Shown: one piece after another, positions 35,368 through 45,085 of the stretch
How positions within the stretch are numbered: the first letter of the stretch is position 1
How the letters are laid out: every line of letters starts with the position of its first letter
NCBI GenBank assembly: GCA_964588665.1
Contig: CAZPQQ010000005.1
Location: forward strand, 1 to 64,000
Source of the DNA: UBA2160 sp964588665
Lineage (GTDB): Bacteria > Chloroflexota > Dehalococcoidia > Lucifugimonadales > UBA1123
Length of the DNA: 64,000 bases
Reading direction: 5' to 3'
Notes under the pieces: model-generated
The model's input: only the letters and a program-made list of their open reading frames with translations
The model's database searches: none
What the model was told of the DNA's origin: nothing
Program-made: the position numbers and the translations under genes

Positions 35368-36258
35368 TTACCCCGGAAGCGAACGACCAGCCCCGGACTC
35401 GACAGCCCTCTCGTACACAATCTTGGCTGCGGCGATGTCCCACAATGCCATGCCGAGGGACTTGAACACCGTGATGTCGCCGTGCGCGGTTCTCGCCTCG
35501 ATCTCGCCGCTCACGACCTGCCACAGCTCAGGCATCTGTTCCCACAGGATCAGACCTCGCTCGGCGGGCATCATCAACTCTCCCGCCTCGATTCGCGCCT
35601 GCGCCTTGTCATCGACGACGATCAGGTCCGCGCGCTGCACGGTCAGGTCGTCGATCTCCCGGACGTATGGGTCGGCCCCTCCCGCTGCAACGATATGCGT
35701 GCCGGAGTCGATCCACTGCCCATCCAAGACCGGCTCGCGCGAGCTCGTAATCGTGATGACGATCTCCGCGCCTTCGACTGCGTGTCTCGCCGAGTCAACG
35801 GGGACGACGTCGATGCCAAGTTCGTTCGACATCTCGTGGGCGTACGCAACCCGATGTTCTCGCGTGGGGCTATACACCCGCGCCCGCAGAACGGGGCGCA
35901 CCTTCGTCACGGCCTCCAGTTGAGTCCGAGCTTGGAATCCGCTGCCGATGACCCCGACCTCGCTGGCGTCCGTGTTAGCCATCGCACGCGTCGCGATGCC
36001 CGTTGCGGCGCCGGTGCGGAGCTGGCCAAGCTTGTTGGCCTCGACGATCGCCAGCAGACCGGATGTCGCGGAATCGTAGAGGTAGACGAAAAAACGCATG
36101 ATGCCCGAAGCGACAGTGTAGGTCTTGAATCCGTGGACGCCCAACGCGTAGTCGGTGCCAAGCATGGTGTTGACGAATACGTCAGGGCCCCCGACGGCCC
36201 GTTCCCTGGGATTGTTGGCCGCAAGAGCATGCGCCCGATGCATGAGCGACTCGTCCAC
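35368..36258 (-). CDS. Ornithine cyclodeaminase / mu-crystallin family protein (start unclear)
   Basis: An NAD(P)-dependent Rossmann enzyme of the OCD/mu-crystallin family. Visible features are RTGAATGIATRAMA, the nucleotide-binding GVIGSGFQARTQLEA, VITITSSREPVLDG and AAGGADPYVREID. It would deaminate-cyclise an amino acid or reduce a cyclic imine. The usable GTG at 36258 gives 296 residues. However, the 27 codons upstream continue in frame with the conserved N-terminus (SLYITEREVERLLSIDDAI) and contain no ATG, GTG or TTG before an in-frame TGA at 36340-36342. A CTG at 36318 may be the real start, or the start codon is lost. It lies directly downstream of a methyltransferase gene. Confidence 0.8.
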   Translation of the reverse strand: MDESLMHRAHALAANNPRERAVGGPDVFVNTMLGTDYALGVHGFKTYTVASGIMRFFVYLYDSATSGLLAIVEANKLGQLRTGAATGIATRAMANTDASEVGVIGSGFQARTQLEAVTKVRPVLRARVYSPTREHRVAYAHEMSNELGIDVVPVDSARHAVEGAEIVITITSSREPVLDGQWIDSGTHIVAAGGADPYVREIDDLTVQRADLIVVDDKAQARIEAGELMMPAERGLILWEQMPELWQVVSGEIEARTAHGDITVFKSLGMALWDIAAAKIVYERAVESGAGRSLPG

Positions 36259-36353
36259 GGCGACGATGGCGTCGTCGATGGACAGCAGCCGCTCGACCTC
36301 CCGTTCGGTGATGTACAGGGAAGGGATGCCGATGTTCCGTCAGACGGAGGAGA

Positions 36354-37172
36354 TCAGGCCCGCACGGCGACTACGTCCAACCAGTTGCGGGGAACGTAGG
36401 TCAGGTTCAATTCCTCGAACGCTTGCTCGATTCCACGCTGGAGGCTGGCGCTCGCCTTCGGCAGCGGCACGCCGGGGAAGGTGCCCGAGATGAAGTCCTC
36501 GAAGGTGCAGATGTCGAGCCAACCGCCGATGGGCACGTTGACCGTGTCGATCTCCTGCTTGAGGATGGTGAATCCGTGACGTTCGACCAGGTCCTTGTAG
36601 TCGTCCGCCGTCAGTTGTATTCTCGACTCGACCTTGTTCGCTCGATCGGGCTTCAGTCCGTACTCCTTGCGGAGGTCACGGGCTGCCTTGAACATCCATT
36701 TACGGTAGAACTGCAACGACTCCGGCGGCTGGCCGCCGTCGAAGAACGATGTGTTGAATGCGAACTTCCCACCGGGCTTCAGCGCTCTCGAGATTTCGTC
36801 GACGAGCGCGTCCTTGTCAGAAACGTAGTGGATCGCATTGCAGAAGATGATCGTGTCGGCCTTCTCCTTGAGCGCCTCGGAGACCTGCTCGACCTGGCTT
36901 TGCACGAACTGCACCGCGTTGTCGCGGATGTCCTTCAGGTCTTCCATGGCCTGCTTCAGCGCCAGGGCAGAGTGGTCCATGGCGATGATGGCCGAATCGC
37001 GCGCGTCACGGATTCGTTCCAGAATCAGCCGGGTGACTCCGCCGGTGCCGCAGGCAAGATCGACAATGCGCTGTCCGGAGCCCAGATCGGTCATGTCGAC
37101 CAATCGGGCATTCAACTTACCGTAGAATTCATTCTTTGAAAATGTGGAGAACGAGTAATCTTTAGAGGCCAA
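36354..37172 (-). CDS. Class I SAM-dependent methyltransferase
   Basis: A 272-residue methyltransferase. Motif I is VDLACGTGGVT near residue 36, IIAMDHS is the acidic strand-2 end, FCNAIHYVSD follows, and ISRALKPGGKFAFNTS is the post-motif segment. The start is a TTG at 37172 with AAGGAGG 5 bases upstream; an earlier start at 37322 would add 50 residues of poor quality. An extended -10 element lies about 120 bases upstream. The OCD-like gene follows with only a short gap, so the two may work on the same small molecule. Confidence 0.85.
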   Translation of the reverse strand: MASKDYSFSTFSKNEFYGKLNARLVDMTDLGSGQRIVDLACGTGGVTRLILERIRDARDSAIIAMDHSALALKQAMEDLKDIRDNAVQFVQSQVEQVSEALKEKADTIIFCNAIHYVSDKDALVDEISRALKPGGKFAFNTSFFDGGQPPESLQFYRKWMFKAARDLRKEYGLKPDRANKVESRIQLTADDYKDLVERHGFTILKQEIDTVNVPIGGWLDICTFEDFISGTFPGVPLPKASASLQRGIEQAFEELNLTYVPRNWLDVVAVRA

Positions 37173-37290
37173 TGCGCCCTCCTTGGGTGCGGAGTCCCAT
37201 CCCCGTTGAGTCCGGATTGCCGCCGGCGCTGCACAAATGTTGCGTCGAGCCGCAAAGGGTTCGAGCGGCGTCCAACCGGATTTCGCGTGT

Positions 37291-37299
37291 ATTATACCA
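37291..37299 (-). promoter_or_regulatory. Extended -10 promoter of the methyltransferase gene
   Basis: On the minus strand TGG-TATAAT, an extended -10 box, without a clear -35 hexamer. The leader to the TTG start would be about 110 bases. Confidence 0.45.
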
Positions 37300-37371
37300 T
37301 CTGGAACGGAAACCGCGACCACCCATCATATTGACTTCGCGCGGAGCTTTCCACTCGAGCTCGAACGCCCG

Positions 37372-37926
37372 TTATCCGGCCGCTCCGTCCGTCACGCGCT
37401 GACGTCTGGGTCGACGTGTGGCCCGAGCGTATGCCACGCCTGAAATCAGGCCGAACAGGTGACCCTCCCACGACACGCTCGTCGCAAACGGCAAAGCCGT
37501 GAAGAACAATCCGCCGTAGAAGATGAGCACCAATGCTGAGATCAGTATCGAGACGAAACTGCGCTCGTACCAACCTCTGGCCAGCAGGAAGCCGAAGTAG
37601 CCGAACACGACCCCGCTGGCGCCGATGTGCACCCCTGGCCGCGCGAACAGCCAAACCCCGAGACCGCCGAACAGCGCGGCGGCTCCCGACACGCCCAAAA
37701 ACACGTTCCGTCCTCGGGCGGCTACCAACCCCCCGAGAACGACAAGCGGAGCGGTGTTCGACATCGTGTGGCCGAAGCCGGAGTGCAGAAACGGACCCAG
37801 GGCGAGGCCTCTCAGACCCAGCGTCGCCCGAGGCACGATCCCGTATTCGTCCAACCGGTGGCCGACAGCAGTGTTGACCGCCTCGACCGCCCAGATTACG
37901 ACAACGTATCCCAGCATCCAGAGCAT
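37372..37926 (-). CDS. Rhomboid-family intramembrane serine protease
   Basis: A 184-residue six-helix membrane protein. The catalytic dyad is Ser104 (GASGVVFG) and His156 (SWEGHLFGL), and the oxyanion motif HxxxN is at 53-57 (FGHTMSN). The basic C-terminus is cytosolic. It cleaves membrane-spanning substrates. It lies downstream of the secreted HExxH protease gene on the same strand, with a 39-base gap. Substrate unknown. Confidence 0.88.
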   Translation of the reverse strand: MLWMLGYVVVIWAVEAVNTAVGHRLDEYGIVPRATLGLRGLALGPFLHSGFGHTMSNTAPLVVLGGLVAARGRNVFLGVSGAAALFGGLGVWLFARPGVHIGASGVVFGYFGFLLARGWYERSFVSILISALVLIFYGGLFFTALPFATSVSWEGHLFGLISGVAYARATRRPRRQRVTDGAAG

Positions 37927-37965
37927 TTGCGTTCCCGTGGCGTACGATCAGTCCCAGAATCCTGG

Positions 37966-40128
37966 CTAGCCCTCGCTAGCCGCCGATATCGACAGCTCAA
38001 AAGATGCGGGTTGTCGCGTCCCTTCAGTGACCGGCGACACGATGACCACCGCGCTTTCGAAACCCCCGCTTGCGCCCTCGGCGGTAATCTCGCCGACGTT
38101 GTCTTCGTCGAGCGTCATACGCGAGACTCTGACGCCGCCGTCGGCGTACCGCTCCACGAGCTGCACGACGAATCGTTGCGCCAAGTCGCCGTCCACGCGC
38201 GAGAATCCTCGAACGTCCCACCCGGCGTCATCCTCGGCGTCGTCCAAGAAGGCCAGTTCAAGGATGCCGATGTCGTCCAGGAGCAGCCCGTCCAGATACA
38301 CCGCGTCGTCGGTGACGTACTCGAAGCGTACCAGCACCTCGCCGCCGACGTACGCGGTCAGGTCGATGCTCTCCGTAAGCCAACCGTCGCTGGCGCCGGT
38401 GTAGCCGTGGCCGTAACTGTTGCCACTCGGGTTGTCCTCGGTCGTCGACGAGCCGGCGAGGATGTCCCAGGTCTCTCCGCCGTCTCCCGACGCCTCGACG
38501 TACGCGTAGTCCCATCCTTGTTCGATCTTGTGCCAGATGTTGAACTCCAAGGTCGCCTTCGTCAGACCCCTCAGGTCGAACGCCCGAGTCATCGTGGTGT
38601 CGATGGCGTCGCCGGCGCCGCCCCACCAGCAGTTTTTTCCGCTGGCGCACACGGCGTCCATCAACCGGGCCATTGTGTCCCCCGTAAAGCGCACCACGAT
38701 CCTGTCAGCCCCGGCAGGCAAACCGTAGTATCGCGCGGAGAACTGGGGCAGCAATCCGGGCAGACTCGACCCCTCGGCCATCGGGTAGACTTTCTTGACG
38801 CCGACATCCTCGCCAGGGTATGCGTATGGACCTTCGGCCGCGTCCACATGGTTCGCCACGACCCAATCCGAAAATACATCGGTGAACGACATTCCGAACC
38901 CGGCCAGGAAGTCGTTTACGCCCTCCAAACCGTCTGACTGTTCTGCCACCAACTCGCCGAGAACATCGTAGCTGCCCAGTCGTTGAGCCAGGTAGTTGAA
39001 GAACAGATTGGACGCCCCGTAGTGCGGGTAGCTGTTCTGGAGTTGGTCGGGCCACCAGTTGAGTTGAGTGCCGGGTTTGCGCAGGAACGCATCCGCCGAC
39101 ACGGGATTGTAGCCAGCCAGAGAGGTTGCCGCCTCCGACAGTCCTTCATTCACCCACGAGTCTTCGCCCGTGTCCTGGTTCCAGTGAATCGCGTGCTGGA
39201 GCTCGTGTGCGAGCACGCCGAGATAGCTGTCGCTGCCGGCCTGCAGGTTCCTGGTGTCCACGTAAATGATCTCCCGCTGGTTGCTGTGCGGATGCACGAA
39301 CCGGGGGAATTCGTCCTTGGACCCATAGTAGCCAACCGCGCCCGACAACACGGTGTGCATAACCGACAGGTGGGGGTCGCCATCGACTCCGGGGTTCCAG
39401 ATGTCGCCGAACGCGCCAATCACCGCTGGATGGATGATCTCTTCGTACGCGTCAGCCGATTCTTGGAGCGCCCGAGTTGGCACGCTGACCGCGTCATCGA
39501 CCCACCAGTAGGCGTGCTCACTGACTAGCTGGAGCCTGGCCGTGATCGTGTGCGCCGTGCCATCGGCTAGTTTGGTGACGAAGAAATCGTCCTTGGCGCC
39601 AACCTCCAACGGCGTCGCTGACGAGGCAACTAGCCTGGAGGGGGCAACCTCGCCGGGTGACCTGAACCGCAGGGCGAGATCGTACAGGTCCCGAACGGGT
39701 GGCGCCGACACGCTGCTCGGTGTTTCCACGGGCCTCGGCGTCGGCGGCGCTGGGCTGGGCGCCGCGGTCGGGGTTGGACGCGCAATCGGGGGGGGCGCCG
39801 CGGTGGGATTGGGCGTCGCGATCGAAGGAGCGGGAGCGGGAGCCGGCTCGGGCGATGGACTCGCCGCCGCCGTGGGTTGCGCCGTCGGCGGGACGGTCCG
39901 CACCGGCAGCGGCCTGCCGAACGCAGCAGGCGCCGGAGGCTGTACGGTCGGCTGTGACGTGGGCGTCGCAAGCGGGAGGCTGGCATTCGGACCGCTGGTC
40001 GGCGACGGGTCGTCAGATCGCGCCGGCTCCTCCCCGCAAGACGCCGCCAGCGTTGCCATCGCGATGACTATGGCGACGAACCCTGTACATCGTCGCGCCC
40101 GATCAAATATACTCCCGAAAATGCTCAT
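37966..40128 (-). CDS. Secreted lipoprotein metalloprotease (immune-inhibitor-A-like)
   Basis: A 720-residue exported protein. A signal peptide and lipobox LAASC (Cys31) are followed by about 110 residues of Pro/Ala/Thr-rich linker. A zinc-protease domain contains HELQH near residues 308-312 and a third-ligand glutamate in NEGLSE near 328. The C-terminal 300 residues are beta-rich, with a MAM/jelly-roll-like segment (GLTKATLEFNIWHKIEQGWD, YVEASGDGGETWDIL). That layout is common in InhA-like peptidases. It would degrade extracellular protein at the cell surface. Divergent from the GT39 gene. Confidence 0.8.
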   Translation of the reverse strand: MSIFGSIFDRARRCTGFVAIVIAMATLAASCGEEPARSDDPSPTSGPNASLPLATPTSQPTVQPPAPAAFGRPLPVRTVPPTAQPTAAASPSPEPAPAPAPSIATPNPTAAPPPIARPTPTAAPSPAPPTPRPVETPSSVSAPPVRDLYDLALRFRSPGEVAPSRLVASSATPLEVGAKDDFFVTKLADGTAHTITARLQLVSEHAYWWVDDAVSVPTRALQESADAYEEIIHPAVIGAFGDIWNPGVDGDPHLSVMHTVLSGAVGYYGSKDEFPRFVHPHSNQREIIYVDTRNLQAGSDSYLGVLAHELQHAIHWNQDTGEDSWVNEGLSEAATSLAGYNPVSADAFLRKPGTQLNWWPDQLQNSYPHYGASNLFFNYLAQRLGSYDVLGELVAEQSDGLEGVNDFLAGFGMSFTDVFSDWVVANHVDAAEGPYAYPGEDVGVKKVYPMAEGSSLPGLLPQFSARYYGLPAGADRIVVRFTGDTMARLMDAVCASGKNCWWGGAGDAIDTTMTRAFDLRGLTKATLEFNIWHKIEQGWDYAYVEASGDGGETWDILAGSSTTEDNPSGNSYGHGYTGASDGWLTESIDLTAYVGGEVLVRFEYVTDDAVYLDGLLLDDIGILELAFLDDAEDDAGWDVRGFSRVDGDLAQRFVVQLVERYADGGVRVSRMTLDEDNVGEITAEGASGGFESAVVIVSPVTEGTRQPASFELSISAASEG

Positions 40129-40197
40129 TCGGCTCAAGTCTATCACGCGATCTCGCGACCTTCCATGGCCGCAGGGTCCAGTCACGGCGCATCGAAC

Positions 40198-42075
40198 ATG
40201 CAGGTAGCCGCCAAGCTCGCAGATAGAACGCCATGGCTCGCCGCTCGGTTAGCGGTCGTCCGACGCTCCCACGCGGCGTTGGCGGCGATTATCGCCCTCG
40301 CCTCCGCGATGCGGCTATACGATCTCGGCCACGGCCACCCAGGGCTCGCAATCTACTCGGCCATCTCGAAGAACGCGTACACCTCCTTCGACAACTGGCT
40401 GTACCCCAGCGTCTTCGTCGACGGGTCGTTCCTGGCCGACAAGCCGCCCGTCTTCTTCTGGATCCAAGGCGCCTTCATCGCCGTGCTCGGTCCCTCCAAC
40501 ATCGTCTTCCGGCTTCCCGCCGCCCTGACCGGAATCGCGTCGGTGATATTGCTCTACGTCATCGTGCGAAGGCTTCACGGAAACCGAGCGGCTCTCGCCT
40601 CGGCTTTGGTGATGGCGACGATGCCCATGGACGTGAATTTCTCGCGCGGCGTCTTCCTCGAGCCCGTCACGACGTTGACGATGCTCGTGGCGGCGTACTA
40701 CGTGGTCAGGGCCGTGCAGGAGAAGCGCGAAGGCTTCTTCTACGTCGCATCCGCAGTCGTTGGCCTGGCGTTCATGGCGAAGCTTTGGCAGGGCCTCTTG
40801 CCGGTTCCGGCCTTCGCGCTCATGGCGCTGTTCTACCGATGGACCCCGTGGCCACGGTTCGTCAGGACAGCCGCCGTCTGCACCGCAATCGCCCTGGCGT
40901 CAGGTCTGTGGTGGCCAACCCTGGTGTGGCTGACATCCAGCTCGTACCCCGCTGTCATGCACTCCTCCAGCGTCTGGGACATGATATTCGGGTGGAACCT
41001 CAGGGACCGCTTCGGAGGACTCGAGTACGGTGGAACCAGCTACAGAGAGGACCCGTTGTGGTTCGTCACGGGACCGCTGGGCGTGTTCTTCGGCATTGCG
41101 CTGATACCCGGGGCGCTGATCGGGTTCGTGATGCTCGCTCGACGCCGAGCCCTCGGCCAGGCCGTGTTGTGGCTCGCCTGGCTCGGGGTTGCCGTGGTTG
41201 GATTCGGCGGCACGTCCGTCAAACTGGCAAGTTATTGGGCGTCGGTGACGCCCGCCGTCGCGGCGCTGTCCGGGATCGGCTTCGCTTTCATGGCCGAAGA
41301 CCGGTCCCGCATGAAATGGCTATGGCCGTTCTTGTTGCTGGTCGCCGCCTTGGGGTTCGTGTATTACGCGTACGCGTTCGGCTTGGCGCGGACGACAAAA
41401 GGACCGTTTGCACTCTCCGAAGTTCTGGGTTTGTTGCTGGCCTTGGGGTTCGTCGTGTTCGCGGGAACCGTCGTGATTCAGACCGTGTTTCCTGGCCTCA
41501 TCGGCAAACGAGAAGCGCCGTCGTTGTTTGTGCCGGTGGCGATCTGGGTCGTGGTCGTCCTGCTCAACGCTCAAGTGGCGGCCGTCAACATCCTCGCGCC
41601 TAGGACGGACACTTTGGGCAGAATCGGGTTCGACATGATCACCGTACCGTCTTCAGAGCCCGCGCCCCCCATCCAGACCTCGCGGCCCCGGCTTCGGGGA
41701 GCGGTCATCACGGCCATAGTCAGAGTCGAGCCGGCAAACCTGGATGCGGCGCTGGAATACATCCAGCAAAACAGGGGAGACAGCCGCTACGTGCTCGCGG
41801 CCGATTCGTACAACACGGCGGCCAGAGTCGCTCTGTTGACCGGCGAGCCTGTGTTGCCGCTCTACTCCGAGTACCAGGACACTCGCGTAACCGATATCGA
41901 CACGCTTGACGAGCTGGTCCACGCGGGCGACGTGCGGTTCGTACTGACGTCGCCGCTGATGCAGTACATGGACCGGATACTCTACTCGTGGCTGTTGGGC
42001 CATGCGCTGGAAGATCTGACGAACCGATTCGGGTTGCCCAGAGACGAAATGCGGCTGCTACGAATCGCCAAGTGA
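40198..42075 (+). CDS. GT39-type (ArnT/PMT-like) membrane glycosyltransferase
   Basis: A 625-residue membrane protein with about 11-12 hydrophobic helices. The first periplasmic loop carries YDLGHGHPGL and the ADKPPVFFW signature (about 80-88) of polyprenyl-phosphate-sugar-dependent glycosyltransferases. The soluble C-terminal part (about 490-625) is extracytoplasmic. It would transfer a sugar from a lipid carrier to an envelope acceptor; the GT2 enzyme encoded at 21834 could make such a donor. Its 3' end overlaps the convergent site-2 protease gene by 18 bases. Confidence 0.85.
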   Translation: MQVAAKLADRTPWLAARLAVVRRSHAALAAIIALASAMRLYDLGHGHPGLAIYSAISKNAYTSFDNWLYPSVFVDGSFLADKPPVFFWIQGAFIAVLGPSNIVFRLPAALTGIASVILLYVIVRRLHGNRAALASALVMATMPMDVNFSRGVFLEPVTTLTMLVAAYYVVRAVQEKREGFFYVASAVVGLAFMAKLWQGLLPVPAFALMALFYRWTPWPRFVRTAAVCTAIALASGLWWPTLVWLTSSSYPAVMHSSSVWDMIFGWNLRDRFGGLEYGGTSYREDPLWFVTGPLGVFFGIALIPGALIGFVMLARRRALGQAVLWLAWLGVAVVGFGGTSVKLASYWASVTPAVAALSGIGFAFMAEDRSRMKWLWPFLLLVAALGFVYYAYAFGLARTTKGPFALSEVLGLLLALGFVVFAGTVVIQTVFPGLIGKREAPSLFVPVAIWVVVVLLNAQVAAVNILAPRTDTLGRIGFDMITVPSSEPAPPIQTSRPRLRGAVITAIVRVEPANLDAALEYIQQNRGDSRYVLAADSYNTAARVALLTGEPVLPLYSEYQDTRVTDIDTLDELVHAGDVRFVLTSPLMQYMDRILYSWLLGHALEDLTNRFGLPRDEMRLLRIAK

Positions 42076-43215
42076 CCCTTTCGGGTCGTCCGGGCGCTGG
42101 CCCGAGAGCAAACGTGAGACCTCGATCACACGCAGGACGTCCCCTCTCGTGACGAGCCCAACCGCCCGATGACCCGCTACGACCACGAGTTGGTGAAAGC
42201 CACGCTGCACGATCAACTCGAGAGCATCCTCCAGTGGAGCGTCCGGCGGCAACGTCACGACATCTTCCGCCCTGATCATCACTTCCGAAACCCACCTTCG
42301 TTCACGCGCGTTGGGCGCAACATCCCGCACGTCCGTGGTCGTGATCAACCCTCGGAACGTGTCGCCCAGCACGACGACGTACGCCCGCTCGAAGTCTCGC
42401 ACGATTCGCTCGTCCAGCAGCCTCTGGATCGTGGCCCCGGGATCGACGGTCGGAAAATCCGTCCGCATGGCCTCGCGAACGAGCCGGCCGGACAGGAGCT
42501 GTTCGGCGACCTGTTGCTCGCGGATGGATGTCGCGGCGGACTGGATGAACCAGCCGATCAGCGCCAGCCACACGCCGGCGATGTTGCGCGTGACGAAGAC
42601 CAGCGTGATCCCGAGCGCGACGAGCCCGAATCCCAGCCCGGTTCCCGCGCGACTCGCGGTCGCTGTCGCCTTGGCCTGGTCTCCCGTGAGCTTCCACAGA
42701 ATGGCTCTTAGGACCCGCCCGCCATCCAGGGGAAGGGCGGGCATCAGGTTAAAGAGTCCGATGGCCAAGTTCACATAGGCCAGATACCAGACCAGCGCCG
42801 TTGCTTGAGAAGGTCCGCCCCTGATAATCAGGTAGACAAGCCAGAACGCGACGGCCAGTCCCAGGCTGGTGAGCGGTCCGACCACCGACACCCAGAACTC
42901 GTCTCCGGCGGTCTCCGCCTCCTCCTGCATCTGCGAAACGCCGCCGAGAAAGAACAGGGTGATGCTCTCGGCTTGGCGACCTCGCCGGATCGCTTCCAGC
43001 GAATGACTGAGCTCGTGCACGAAGACGCATGCGAAAAGAAGGAGGCTGCCGATGATGCCGATGGCCCAATACTGTTTTTCTGACCATCCGGGGTAGCCGT
43101 CCGGCAGGTACGATGTCGCGAGCGTCCACGAGACGAGGACGAAGATGAAGACCCAGGAGAAATGAACCTTCAGATCGATGCCGAACACTCGTCCGACACG
43201 CACGGCTCCGGACAT
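42058..43215 (-). CDS. Site-2 protease family M50 with CBS domains
   Basis: A 385-residue intramembrane zinc protease. HELSH at residues 67-71 carries the active glutamate, and NLMPALPLDGGR near 157-168 supplies the third ligand. A C-terminal CBS pair covers about 245-365 (MRTDFPTVDPGATIQ; VVVLGDTFRGLITTTDV; GFHQLVVVAGHRAVGLVTRGDVL). The CBS pair probably binds an adenine nucleotide and tunes the protease. The set-up is that of Rip3/SpoIVFB-like S2Ps. Substrate unknown. Convergent overlap of 18 bases with GT39. Confidence 0.92.
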   Translation of the reverse strand: MSGAVRVGRVFGIDLKVHFSWVFIFVLVSWTLATSYLPDGYPGWSEKQYWAIGIIGSLLLFACVFVHELSHSLEAIRRGRQAESITLFFLGGVSQMQEEAETAGDEFWVSVVGPLTSLGLAVAFWLVYLIIRGGPSQATALVWYLAYVNLAIGLFNLMPALPLDGGRVLRAILWKLTGDQAKATATASRAGTGLGFGLVALGITLVFVTRNIAGVWLALIGWFIQSAATSIREQQVAEQLLSGRLVREAMRTDFPTVDPGATIQRLLDERIVRDFERAYVVVLGDTFRGLITTTDVRDVAPNARERRWVSEVMIRAEDVVTLPPDAPLEDALELIVQRGFHQLVVVAGHRAVGLVTRGDVLRVIEVSRLLSGQRPDDPKGSLGDS

Positions 43216-43400
43216 TCCCAGGCTCCAGTAAAGTATTGCCGCCCAACGATTCGACCACGGTACACCGCATCATACGTGCGGACCACCGACCGGTCAAACC
43301 GCTCGAGGGACGCGGCAGGGACCGAAGGGACACAAGGGTGAGGCAGACTTTGCGCAAGCCCAGTTGACGCCGAAACGTCTAAGCGCGGCAGATCTGTCCG

Positions 43401-44852
43401 CTAGCCCCCGAGCCATTTCGCGGCGTCACGCCGCAGCTCCCGGCGGAAATCCGGGTGCGCGATCGCGATCAGAGCCTCGGCCCGCTCGGCGTGGTTCTTG
43501 CCGACGAGCTTCGCGACCCCGTATTCGGTCACGATGGTGTCCGCCCAGAACCTCGGTATCGTCACGATCTCCCCTTCGGCCAGTCTCGGCACGATCCTGG
43601 ACACGCTGCCGTTCACCGCCGTCGAGTACAGCAGCGTGATCGCCCGTCCACCCTGCGAGTACAGGGCGCCCATGTGAGCGTCGGGCTGGCCGCCTATGCC
43701 GTTCACCATCTGCCCGCCGAATATGCTCTCGGAATTGATCTGGCCCAGCAGATCGACGCTCAGAGCGTTGTTCATCCCGATCTGGCGGCTGTTTCGCGCC
43801 ATCACCATGGGGTTCAGCACATAACTCGGCTCGTACAGTTCGAACGCCGGATTGCCGTCGATGACCTTGTAGTCCGCGTCGTCGGACCCGGACCAGGCGA
43901 CCGCAACTGCCTTGCCCTTGTGCAGCGTCTTCCTGCTGCCGTTTATGACTCCTGCCTCGACAAGTTTCGCCACCCCGGGAACCACGAGCTCCGTGTGCAG
44001 CCCCAAGTCCAACTTGTTGTCGAGCACGCCCAGCCGCGCCAGGTAAAAAGACGGCTTGCCCACCCCTATCTGGATCGAGGCGCCATCCGGTATCAGCTTC
44101 TCGACGTGTTCGGCGATTGCCCTGGTCTCCGGGGTCGGGTCGTCGATGCCCCATCCCGTCTTCAGACGCTTGAGGTCCAGCGATTCCAGCCGTGACATCA
44201 GAGGCGCGAACCGGTCAGGATCGACCGCGTCGATCATCTCTTCGAGTTCGCTCCGGTAGCCATCCTCGAATCCGGAGATCGCATTCCTGAGCCCTTCTCG
44301 CGTCACGGTGGACGGATCGATCTCCACCAGCCTGTCGAAGGCCGACACAGGCAGGAAGCAGTCGCCGAAAGTGCGCGCGAGTTTTGGGTTGACCTCGGCG
44401 ATCACCTTGCGGGCGCGCCGGGCGTATGCCCGTTTGAACCACGGCTGCGGTCCGAAGGAGACCATCCCGTCCTCGTTGGGCGGCGTGACGGTCACCATCG
44501 CGACGTCGATGGGCTTGGCCTCCGATGGCCGCTCGTCGACCGCCTTGAAGCTGAGCGAGAATGCGAGCGGCAGGTACGGCGCCCGGCCATCGTGTTCGTA
44601 GGGCCGCGCGAAAGGACCGATGAAGTTCTCGAACTCGACCGCGTGGCCGGCGTCCAACAGGCCGCCCGGGTCGAATCCAGCCGTCGATATCGTCACCATG
44701 ACGCCGTCCAGGTCGGACCGGGCCGCCAACGAGTTGACCAGGCCCATGGGCTGCTCGGTCAACGGAACGATGACTCGGTCGCCGTTTTCGATGATGTCCA
44801 CCGCTTCAGCCGACGACGTCAGTTTCCCCCTGTACTCATCTCGCCATGTCAT
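43401..44852 (-). CDS. Acetyl-CoA hydrolase / CoA-transferase family (Cat1/4-hydroxybutyrate type)
   Basis: A 483-residue family I CoA transferase. The N-terminal half has GDRVIVPLTEQPMGLV. The C-terminal half has IPDGASIQIGVGKPSFYL and LHTELVVPGV, followed by the NGIGGQPD segment, then TEYGVAKLVGK and the terminal LIAIAHPDFR. It moves CoA between acyl-CoA and acetate-like acids or hydrolyses acetyl-CoA. The start at 44852 has GGAGGG 5 bases upstream; an upstream start at 45035 gives a low-quality extension. Single gene, divergent from the methyltransferase at 45086. Confidence 0.87.
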   Translation of the reverse strand: MTWRDEYRGKLTSSAEAVDIIENGDRVIVPLTEQPMGLVNSLAARSDLDGVMVTISTAGFDPGGLLDAGHAVEFENFIGPFARPYEHDGRAPYLPLAFSLSFKAVDERPSEAKPIDVAMVTVTPPNEDGMVSFGPQPWFKRAYARRARKVIAEVNPKLARTFGDCFLPVSAFDRLVEIDPSTVTREGLRNAISGFEDGYRSELEEMIDAVDPDRFAPLMSRLESLDLKRLKTGWGIDDPTPETRAIAEHVEKLIPDGASIQIGVGKPSFYLARLGVLDNKLDLGLHTELVVPGVAKLVEAGVINGSRKTLHKGKAVAVAWSGSDDADYKVIDGNPAFELYEPSYVLNPMVMARNSRQIGMNNALSVDLLGQINSESIFGGQMVNGIGGQPDAHMGALYSQGGRAITLLYSTAVNGSVSRIVPRLAEGEIVTIPRFWADTIVTEYGVAKLVGKNHAERAEALIAIAHPDFRRELRRDAAKWLGG

Positions 44853-45085
44853 CAGATCCCTCCGCGATGCCCGAACGCAACCCCGATCACGCGGCCAATC
44901 ATACCCCATGCGACACATGAGGTCGTTGGGATCGGGTGAAGCCGCAAGGCTCGGCCTAAAACCGAGGCCACCGATTCTCTGGGCGTTTACGCCCAGGCCT
45001 GCCGCGCCGAAGCACACCGACGCGATGGCAGCCAACGAGGAAAAACTTGTCGAATGAGACGCGGAGGCCTATCCTACGCGCCACT

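Noticed and set aside
37627..38937. 436-codon open frame on the plus strand
   Set aside because: Runs antisense across two real genes (rhomboid and metalloprotease), which marks it as a shadow.
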